A stretch of DNA of 10,656 nt, taken from the NCBI GenBank assembly GCA_900551465.1, contig URWL01000036.1:1-10656 (forward strand), read 5' to 3'. The stretch's first letter is position 1. The number at the start of each line of letters is the position of its first letter. Source of the DNA: an uncultured Blautia sp. Its GTDB lineage: Bacteria > Bacillota > Clostridia > Lachnospirales > Lachnospiraceae. Below, piece by piece: positions 1 to 5,682 of this stretch. The notes under the pieces were generated by a model that saw only the letters and a program-made list of their open reading frames with translations, was not told the DNA's origin and did not search any database. The position numbers were made by a program, and so were the translations under genes.

Positions 1-620
1 TGAAGGAACAGCATATTGAAGGCGTGGTGGATATGATTCCGGCTTTCTGTTCTCTTCTGATCAATTACGATCCACGTGTGATCTCATATGAAGAAATCAG
101 AGAAAGAATGAAAGCACTGGTGAGGGTAGACGCAAAAGCGGGAGAAACAAGAAAGAGAATCTTTGAAATACCGGTATGCTACGGCGGAGAATACGGACCG
201 GATATTGCAAATATCGCAGAAAACGCAGGTCTTTCTGAGGAAGAGGTGATCCGTATCCATTCTTCAAAAGATTATCTGATCTATATGCTGGGGTTTCTTC
301 CTGGATTCACCTATCTTGGCGGTTTGGATGAGAGACTTCATACGCCTCGCCTGGCAAATCCAAGGATTCGCATCCCGGCAGGAAGTGTGGGCATAGGTGG
401 TTCTCAGACGGGAATTTACCCTTTGGACTCACCAGGAGGATGGCAGCTTATGGGAATGACTCCGGTAAAAACCTACGATCCTTCCAGGGAAATTCCGATC
501 CTTGTAGAAGCAGGTGATTATATCCGTTTTGTTCCGGTAGAGGAAGAGGAATATTTTCGTATAAAAGAAGCGGTGGATCGTGGAGAATATCAGTGTACAG
601 TTCACGAGGAAGAGGTGTAA
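1..620 (+). CDS. pxpB: 5-oxoprolinase subunit B (PxpB/KipI family), 5'-truncated by the window edge
   Basis: This is the AHS1/KipI-family subunit of the ATP-dependent 5-oxoprolinase PxpABC, which opens cytosolic 5-oxoproline to glutamate. The reading frame is open from base 3 with no stop before the first possible start (GTG at 24), and the residues before that GTG already fit the family. The real start therefore lies upstream. About 205 residues are visible, and I estimate that some 30-40 N-terminal residues are missing. Family signatures are clear: IPVCYGGEYGPD, then HSSKDYLIYMLGFLPGFTYL, then RIPAGSVGIGGSQTGIYP, then SPGGWQLMG, and RFVPV near the C-terminus. The stop is one base from the pxpC start, so the two are probably translationally coupled, and the products are expected to form a PxpB-PxpC complex. 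B. subtilis KipI was first known as an inhibitor of the kinase KinA, but the operon context here favours the metabolic role. Confidence 0.93.
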   Translation, partial: KEQHIEGVVDMIPAFCSLLINYDPRVISYEEIRERMKALVRVDAKAGETRKRIFEIPVCYGGEYGPDIANIAENAGLSEEEVIRIHSSKDYLIYMLGFLPGFTYLGGLDERLHTPRLANPRIRIPAGSVGIGGSQTGIYPLDSPGGWQLMGMTPVKTYDPSREIPILVEAGDYIRFVPVEEEEYFRIKEAVDRGEYQCTVHEEEV

Positions 621-621
621 A

Positions 622-1626
622 ATGGGAATTCGTATTTTAAAAGGCGGAATGATGACCACTGTGCAGGATCTGGGGCGTACCGGATATCAAAGTCAGGGAT
701 TTTCTGTGGCAGGTGTTATGGATGTGCGTTCCTTTAAGATCGCAAATCTTCTTCTGGATAATCCGGAAAATGAAGCAGTTCTGGAGTTCACACTTATCGG
801 ACCGACGCTGGAATTTACTTCCGCTACGATCATAGCCATTACCGGCGGAGATTTTCATCCGCAGGTAAACGGAGAGCCGGTACCTATGTATACGGCGTTG
901 TACATGAATAAGGGGGATATCCTGCAATTTGGAAGTGCCAGAACCGGAAGCAGGGGGTATATTGCATTTTCAAGTTATCTTGAGATCCCGGTAGTTATGG
1001 GAAGCCGCTGCACTAATATGAAGAGCAGCATCGGAGGTTTCAAAGGAAGAAAACTGCAGGCCGGAGATTATATGAATTTCCGGATCAAAAGACGTTATCT
1101 TCCGTTCTTTCTTTCAAGAAAGCTGGAGCCGGAGGACTTTGACCAGGACTCTGCGGAGATACGTGTAGTTATGGGACCCCAGGATGACCTGTTCAGTAAA
1201 CAGGGGATTGAAGCGTTTTTGAATCAGGAATATACAGTAACCAGTGACTTTGACAGAATGGGATGCAGACTGGAAGGCCCGTTTATTGCTCCAAAGGAAA
1301 CTTCAGATATTATTTCTGATGGGATTGCCTTTGGATCTGTTCAGGTTCCTTCACATGGGAAACCCATCATTCTTCTTTCAGACAGGCAGACTACAGGAGG
1401 ATATGCAAAGATTGCAACGGTAGCATCAGTAGATATTCCAAAGGTTGTCCAGAGAAAGACAGATCACAAGATCCATTTTAGGGCAATCACAGTACAGGAG
1501 GCACAGGAACTTTATCTGAAGGAAATCAAAGAGCTGGATGCCATGAGAAACATCATCCATCAGCCATGTAAGGAGGTTCTGGACTGCCGTCTGGTTGCTA
1601 AGAGACTGATGAAATTATTTGAATAA
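622..1626 (+). CDS. pxpC: 5-oxoprolinase subunit C (PxpC/KipA family, AHS2 domain)
   Basis: This 334-residue protein is the AHS2/KipA partner of PxpB in 5-oxoproline cleavage. The N-terminus carries the family hallmark TTVQDLGRTGYQSQG followed by VAGVMD. Further on come ITGGD and FSSYLEIP, a MKSSIGGFKGRKLQAGD stretch, then RVVMGPQDDLF in the middle of the protein, and the strongly conserved block SDGIAFGSVQVPSHGKP, then LLSDRQTTGGYAKIATV. I chose ATG 622 rather than an in-frame ATG at 580 because 622 is one base after the pxpB stop, has GAGGAAGAGG just upstream, and begins at the conserved family N-terminus. KipI and KipA homologues also form the carboxyltransferase part of urea carboxylase. 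That matters here because biotin carboxylase and BCCP genes follow directly. Confidence 0.95.
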   Translation: MGIRILKGGMMTTVQDLGRTGYQSQGFSVAGVMDVRSFKIANLLLDNPENEAVLEFTLIGPTLEFTSATIIAITGGDFHPQVNGEPVPMYTALYMNKGDILQFGSARTGSRGYIAFSSYLEIPVVMGSRCTNMKSSIGGFKGRKLQAGDYMNFRIKRRYLPFFLSRKLEPEDFDQDSAEIRVVMGPQDDLFSKQGIEAFLNQEYTVTSDFDRMGCRLEGPFIAPKETSDIISDGIAFGSVQVPSHGKPIILLSDRQTTGGYAKIATVASVDIPKVVQRKTDHKIHFRAITVQEAQELYLKEIKELDAMRNIIHQPCKEVLDCRLVAKRLMKLFE

Positions 1627-1668
1627 CATGAAATTTTAGAAAAATATCATAGAAAAGGAGATACAGGA

Positions 1669-2109
1669 ATGGATTTAGAAAAGATTGAAGGACTGGTTAA
1701 GATTATTGAGAATTCTTCTCTGACAGAGTTTACCTTAAAAGAAGGCGACCTGAAGATTACAATGAGTAAGCTGGATCATCCGCCGGTAGTGGCAGCAGGA
1801 ATGCCTGTGGCACCGGCTCCTGCAGTATCTGCAGAAGCACCAGCATCAGAAGCGGAGGAGGCAGATGAAAAGCTGTTTATTACTTCCCCCATCGTTGGAA
1901 CATTTTATTCTGCTCCGGCACCGGATGCACCAGCTTTTGTAAAGGTGGGAGATCAGGTGAAAAACGGTCAGACCGTATGTATTCTTGAAGCAATGAAGCT
2001 GATGAATGAGATCCAGAGTGATTTTGACTGTGAGATTGAGGCTGTTCTGGTAAGTAATGAGCAGAAGGTGGAATATGGACAGCCTCTGTTCCGTGTAAAG
2101 AAATTATAA
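1669..2109 (+). CDS. accB: Biotin carboxyl carrier protein (AccB-like) embedded in the pxp operon
   Basis: This 146-residue protein carries covalently bound biotin between a biotin carboxylase and a carboxyltransferase. The first 34 residues resemble the AccB N-terminal segment. Residues 38-66 form a Pro/Ala/Glu-rich flexible linker. Residues 68-146 form the biotinyl domain, with SPIVGTFYSAPAPDAPAF (73-90, including the AccB-type thumb) and the biotinylation motif EAMKLMNE. The lysine predicted to be biotinylated is K110 (codon 1996-1998). The start ATG has AAGGAG at 1655-1660, 8 nt upstream. It sits 42 nt after pxpC and 22 nt before the biotin carboxylase gene. Its length matches acetyl-CoA carboxylase AccB. 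In this operon it may instead serve a 5-oxoproline-related carboxylation, which is inference. No accA or accD is present in the window. Confidence 0.93.
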   Translation: MDLEKIEGLVKIIENSSLTEFTLKEGDLKITMSKLDHPPVVAAGMPVAPAPAVSAEAPASEAEEADEKLFITSPIVGTFYSAPAPDAPAFVKVGDQVKNGQTVCILEAMKLMNEIQSDFDCEIEAVLVSNEQKVEYGQPLFRVKKL

Positions 2110-2131
2110 GAGCCGGAGGGAGGCGTGAATA

Positions 2132-3478
2132 TTGTTTAACAAAATTTTAATCGCCAACCGGGGTGAGATCGCTGTCCGTATCATACGTGCCTGCAGGAAT
2201 CTGGGAATCCGCAGCGTGGCTGTTTATTCCAAAGAGGATGCAAAAAGCCTTCATGTACAGCTGGCAGACCAGAGGATATGCATCGGGGAAGGTCCTGCAA
2301 GGAACAGCTACCTGAATATGGACCGTATCATTCAGGCTGCCAGAAATATGGGAGCGGACGCGATTCATCCGGGATTTGGTTTTTTATCTGAAAACAGTGA
2401 GTTTGTACGAAGATGTAAGGAAAATGGAATTACCTTTATTGGTCCCGATGCAGATGTCATAGACAAAATGGGAAATAAATCTCAGGCAAGAAAGACAATG
2501 ATGGAGGCGGGTGTGCCGGTAGTGCCGGGAACAAAGGAGCCTGTATACGATGCTGAGACAGGTCTGAAGCTTGCAAAAGAAATCGGATATCCGGTTATGA
2601 TCAAGGCTTCCTCAGGAGGCGGCGGAAAGGGAATGAGAGTAGCTGCTTCTGAAGATGAATTTGAATTTCAGTTTAATGTGGCACAAAGAGAATCTGCAAA
2701 TGCTTTTGGTGATGATACCATGTATATCGAAAGATTTGTGGAAAATCCACGCCATGTGGAGATTCAGATTATGGCAGATAATTTCGGCAATGTAGTTGCG
2801 CTGGGAGAAAGGGACTGTTCAGTACAGAGAAACCATCAGAAGCTGATCGAGGAATCTCCGTCGCCGGCTATTACGGAAGAAACCAGAGAAAAGATGAACC
2901 AGTATGCAGTTCTTGCGGCAAAAACAGTAAATTATACCAATGCAGGAACCATCGAGTATATAGTAAGCCCTAAGGGTGAATTTTTCTTTATGGAAATGAA
3001 TACCAGAATACAGGTGGAGCATGGGGTTACAGAAATGGTTACAGGTACTGACCTGATCATCGAACAGATCCGTGTTGCTATGGGACTTCCGCTAAGCTTT
3101 AACCAGGAAGACGTTAAACTTCGGGGACATGCTATTGAATGCAGAATTAATGCAGAGATCCCGGAGAAAAACTTTATGCCAAGTCCGGGTGTGGTGCAGC
3201 ATCTTCATCTTCCGGCAGGCAATGGTGTCCGTGTGGATACGGGGCTTTATACAGGCTACTGTATTCCATCAGAATACGACTCTATGATAGCAAAAGTAAT
3301 CGTTCATGCTCCGGACAGAGAGGCGGCTCTTCAGAAGATGCGCTCTGCGTTAGATGAAATGCTGGTTGTGGGTGTAGAAACCAATCTGGACTTTCAGTAT
3401 CAGATCATGAAACATCCGGTATTCTGCGAAGGAAGAGCAGATACAGGCTTTATTGAAAATTTAATGCATATCAAATAG
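2132..3478 (+). CDS. accC: Biotin carboxylase (AccC-like), TTG start, embedded in the pxp operon
   Basis: This 448-residue biotin carboxylase carboxylates the BCCP biotin using ATP and bicarbonate. It aligns in length and numbering with E. coli AccC. The N-terminal IANRGEIAVRIIRA, HPGFGFLSEN (79-88) and K116 are present, followed by the ATP-grasp glycine loop SSGGGGKGMR (160-169). EMNTRIQVE contains E288, R292, Q294, V295 and E296, and RINAE is near 338. One visible deviation is G298, giving VEHGVTE where AccC usually has VEHPVTE. The start is a TTG at 2132, because an in-frame TGA at 2126-2128 excludes anything upstream and GGAGGGAGG lies at 2115-2123 with 8 nt spacing. The stop TAG is fused to the ribosome binding site of pxpA. 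It could supply acetyl-CoA carboxylase, but its position between pxpC and pxpA suggests a dedicated role. Confidence 0.94.
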   Translation: MFNKILIANRGEIAVRIIRACRNLGIRSVAVYSKEDAKSLHVQLADQRICIGEGPARNSYLNMDRIIQAARNMGADAIHPGFGFLSENSEFVRRCKENGITFIGPDADVIDKMGNKSQARKTMMEAGVPVVPGTKEPVYDAETGLKLAKEIGYPVMIKASSGGGGKGMRVAASEDEFEFQFNVAQRESANAFGDDTMYIERFVENPRHVEIQIMADNFGNVVALGERDCSVQRNHQKLIEESPSPAITEETREKMNQYAVLAAKTVNYTNAGTIEYIVSPKGEFFFMEMNTRIQVEHGVTEMVTGTDLIIEQIRVAMGLPLSFNQEDVKLRGHAIECRINAEIPEKNFMPSPGVVQHLHLPAGNGVRVDTGLYTGYCIPSEYDSMIAKVIVHAPDREAALQKMRSALDEMLVVGVETNLDFQYQIMKHPVFCEGRADTGFIENLMHIK

Positions 3479-3491
3479 GAGTGGTGTTTAG

Positions 3492-4259
3492 ATGTTTAGA
3501 GTTGATTTGAACTGTGACCTGGGAGAAAGCTTTGGAAGCTATACAATTGGAAATGATGATCAGGTGATTCCTCTGATCACGTCCGCAAATATTGCCTGCG
3601 GATATCATGCCTCCGATCCGGTTGTGATGGATCAGACCCTTTCTATGGCAAAAGAGGCAGGGATCCGTATTGGTGCCCATCCGGGATTTCCGGATCTTAT
3701 GGGATTTGGAAGAAGAAATTTAAGTGTGAGTCCGGCAGAGGCAAAGGCATATGTGCTGTATCAGCTGGGAGCGCTGGATGCTTTCTGCAGAGTGCATGGA
3801 ATGAAAATGCAGCATGTAAAGCCACATGGAGCTCTTTACAATATGGCTGCAAAGGATTATGAGCTTTCCAGAGCTATCTGTGAGGGAATACAGGAATTTG
3901 ACCCGCAGCTGATCGTTCTGGCTCTGTCCGGTGGAGAACTTGTCCGTGCGGCAAAAGACATGGGACTTCGTACGGCTCTGGAGGTTTTTGCAGACCGTGC
4001 ATATGAGGAAGATGGTTCTCTTGTAAACCGCCGTAAAGAAGGTGCCATGATCACAGACGAAGATCTGGCAGTTGCCCGTGTAGTACGGATGGTAAAAGAG
4101 AAAAAAGTTACAGCTGTTACAGGAAAGGATATTCCAATCCAGGCAGACTCCGTCTGTGTTCATGGAGACGGTGCAAAAGCCCTTGCTTTTGTGGAAAAAA
4201 TACGCAGGGCTCTGACTGAGGAGGGCGTGGAGATCTGCGCTCTTGACAGGATCGTGTAA
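3492..4259 (+). CDS. pxpA: 5-oxoprolinase subunit A (PxpA, LamB/YcsF family)
   Basis: This 255-residue LamB/YcsF protein is the third PxpABC subunit, acting with PxpB-PxpC in ATP-dependent conversion of 5-oxoproline to glutamate. Family motifs appear in order: DLNCDLGESFG (5-15), SANIACGYHASDP (31-43), HPGFPDLMGFGRR (63-75), VKPHGALYN (109-117), EVFADRAY (164-171) and CVHGDG (222-227). The conserved His, Asp and Glu residues in these blocks are all present, so the subunit looks intact and full length. The AGGAG ribosome binding site begins inside the TAG stop of the biotin carboxylase gene, leaving a 13-nt gap, so the two genes are tightly linked. A long hairpin with a T-tract follows at once and ends the operon. 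In many genomes pxpA sits next to pxpB and pxpC; here two biotin genes are inserted between them. Confidence 0.96.
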   Translation: MFRVDLNCDLGESFGSYTIGNDDQVIPLITSANIACGYHASDPVVMDQTLSMAKEAGIRIGAHPGFPDLMGFGRRNLSVSPAEAKAYVLYQLGALDAFCRVHGMKMQHVKPHGALYNMAAKDYELSRAICEGIQEFDPQLIVLALSGGELVRAAKDMGLRTALEVFADRAYEEDGSLVNRRKEGAMITDEDLAVARVVRMVKEKKVTAVTGKDIPIQADSVCVHGDGAKALAFVEKIRRALTEEGVEICALDRIV

Positions 4260-4268
4260 ATGTGAGAT

Positions 4269-4336
4269 AAAATAAGACAGAACCACCGTAAGCTGTGGGA
4301 ACACAGATGATCCGGAGGCACTGTCTTATTTTTTAT
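4269..4336 (+). terminator. Large structured intrinsic terminator after pxpA
   Basis: A perfect 12-bp outer stem pairs 4269-4280 (AAAATAAGACAG) with 4321-4332 (CTGTCTTATTTT). It is followed by more T residues to 4336. The 40-nt interior can fold further. CC-A-CCG (4283-4288) pairs with CGG-A-GG (4313-4318) around an A-A mismatch. Then CTGTG (4293-4297) pairs with CACAG (4302-4306) around a GGAA tetraloop, which fits the GNRA class. The A-run on the left means it could also act as a terminator on the opposite strand. It begins 9 nt after the pxpA stop and separates the pxp operon from the thioredoxin operon. Confidence 0.85.
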
Positions 4337-4352
4337 TCAGTATGTCCGAAAA

Positions 4353-4407
4353 ACAGAAAACTGTGACAAGGTCACGGAATCTTTTTTAATAAGGTGTATA
4401 CTATAAA
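4353..4407 (+). promoter_or_regulatory. Candidate promoter with dyad operator upstream of the thioredoxin reductase-like gene
   Basis: Possible -10 hexamers are TATACT (4397-4402) and the overlapping TATAAA (4402-4407). No convincing -35 hexamer exists at 16-18 bp spacing. In its place is a perfect dyad, GTGAC-AAG-GTCAC (4363-4375), with a small overlapping dyad ACAG-AAAA-CTGT (4353-4364) just before it. The main dyad is centred about 40 bases before the start point predicted from TATACT. That is the usual place for a class II activator site. The assignment is inference and the regulator is unknown. Confidence 0.4.
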
Positions 4408-4434
4408 TTAGTAAGAAAGCAGGTGATAAGAAAT

Positions 4435-5343
4435 ATGGAAAAAGTTGTTATCATCGGTGCAGGACCGGCGGGAATCTCGGCGGCACTTTATACGGTCAGG
4501 GGAAATATGGATCCATTGGTGATCCATACCGGGATCGGCGCACTGGAAAAGGCAGAAAAAATAGAAAATTATTATGGGCTGGAACGTCCTTTGTCCGGGC
4601 AGGAGCTTTTTGACAGGGGAATTGCTCAGGCAAAGGATCTGGGAGTTCGCTTTCTGGAGGCTCAGGTTCTGGGGATTTCAGGGTTTGATACGTTTACTGT
4701 AAAGACTACAGCCGGAGATATTGAAACAGAAAGCGTGATTCTTGCAACCGGAGGAAAGCGTACGGCACCGGCGATTCCGGGAATTCGGGAATATGAGGGC
4801 AGAGGTGTAAGCTACTGTGCGGTATGTGATGCATTTTTTTACAGAGGCAGAGAGGTAGCGGTTCTGGGAAACAGTGATTTTGCACTTCATGAAGCAGAAG
4901 AACTCAAAAATGTAACACCGTCTGTCACTATTTATACAAATGGGGAAAAACCGGAATTTTCCAGGAACCATTCTATTGCAGTTAATACCATGAGGATCCA
5001 GGCTATTGAAGGAGAACAGACTGTTTCCGGACTTCGGATGGAAAATGATATGAATGTTCAGGAAGAAGGGAAGCAGGAGGTTTCTTTTTATCCGGCAGAG
5101 GGCGTTTTTGTTGCCCTTGGTACAGCTGGCAGTACGGAGATTGCCCGTCAGATGGGTGCAGAGTTAACGGAAAAAGGCAATATTAAAGTAAACGAAAATA
5201 TGGAAACAACCATTCCAGGACTATTTGCGGCAGGAGACTGTACAGGAGGTCTTTTACAGATTGCCAAGGCAGTCTATGAGGGAAGTGTGGCTGGTATTCA
5301 TGCAGGAAAATATGTTCGCAGAAGAAATTCGGACAGATCATAA
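4435..5343 (+). CDS. Thioredoxin reductase-like flavoprotein lacking NADPH motifs (FFTR/DTR-type candidate)
   Basis: This 302-residue cytosolic FAD protein has the thioredoxin reductase fold and is expected to reduce the thioredoxin encoded next to it. The N-terminal FAD motif IIGAGPAGISAALYT (6-20), the ATGG segment (104-107) and the redox-active pair C128-A-V-C131 (codons 4816 and 4825) are present. The second nucleotide-binding motif, usually GGGDSA, reads LGNSDFA (144-150). The HRR-type NADPH-phosphate motif is replaced by TNGEK (168-172). The C-terminal FAD motif is GDCTGGLLQIAKAVYEG (267-283), without the usual RQ. This pattern is known from the ferredoxin-dependent (FFTR) and related DTR thioredoxin reductases that do not use NADPH, so the electron donor here may be ferredoxin (inference). 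I chose ATG 4435 over GTG 4423 because AGGTG at 4421-4425 is correctly spaced and the FAD motif starts directly after it. Confidence 0.85.
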   Translation: MEKVVIIGAGPAGISAALYTVRGNMDPLVIHTGIGALEKAEKIENYYGLERPLSGQELFDRGIAQAKDLGVRFLEAQVLGISGFDTFTVKTTAGDIETESVILATGGKRTAPAIPGIREYEGRGVSYCAVCDAFFYRGREVAVLGNSDFALHEAEELKNVTPSVTIYTNGEKPEFSRNHSIAVNTMRIQAIEGEQTVSGLRMENDMNVQEEGKQEVSFYPAEGVFVALGTAGSTEIARQMGAELTEKGNIKVNENMETTIPGLFAAGDCTGGLLQIAKAVYEGSVAGIHAGKYVRRRNSDRS

Positions 5344-5357
5344 AGGAGGATATGAGT

Positions 5358-5660
5358 ATGGAGATTACTTTAACAACACAGAATTTTGAAAATGAGGTAT
5401 TAAAATCTGAGAAACCGGTACTGGTAGATTTCTGGGCAACCTGGTGTGGTCCCTGTATGCGTCAGGCACCGATCGTGGAAGAACTGGCAGCCGAGGGCTA
5501 TTCAGTAGGTAAGGTTGATGTAGATCAGCAGCCGGCTCTGGCTCAGCAGTATGGGGTTATGAGTATCCCGACTTTGATCGTATTCAAAAACGGAAAAGAA
5601 GACAGCCGTGTGGTAGGTCTTACTGCCAAAAGCGATCTGATCCGTCTTCTTGGTGAATAA
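5358..5660 (+). CDS. trxA: Thioredoxin
   Basis: This 100-residue cytosolic thioredoxin reduces protein disulfides using its dithiol. The active site is W29-C30-G-P-C33. The buried Asp is D24 in VDFWATWCGPC, and the cis-proline is P71 in MSIPT. The residues after the active site are MRQAP rather than the more usual K-M/L-x-A-P, so the recognition surface may differ slightly. The length is that of a complete single-domain thioredoxin. I prefer ATG 5358 to ATG 5352. The AGGAGG at 5344-5349 is only 2 nt from 5352 but 8 nt from 5358. The ribosome binding site overlaps the stop of the reductase-like gene, so the two are co-expressed and are most likely redox partners. Confidence 0.95.
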   Translation: MEITLTTQNFENEVLKSEKPVLVDFWATWCGPCMRQAPIVEELAAEGYSVGKVDVDQQPALAQQYGVMSIPTLIVFKNGKEDSRVVGLTAKSDLIRLLGE

Positions 5661-5682
5661 CGGATACAGGGGAGTCTGAGCA

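Noticed and set aside
580..621. In-frame ATG 580 as an extended start for pxpC
   Set aside because: It would overlap pxpB by 41 bases, has a worse ribosome binding site, and adds 14 residues before the conserved family N-terminus.
1628..1650. AT-rich hairpin between pxpC and the BCCP gene
   Set aside because: The stem is only A/T-heavy pairs with one mismatch and no T-tract. It could be weakly regulatory but is within what AT-rich spacer DNA gives by chance.
3720..4304. 194-codon open frame on the minus strand opposite pxpA
   Set aside because: It lies antisense to a clearly conserved gene, its translation is rich in His, Cys and Ser with no recognisable motif, and it has no ribosome binding site.
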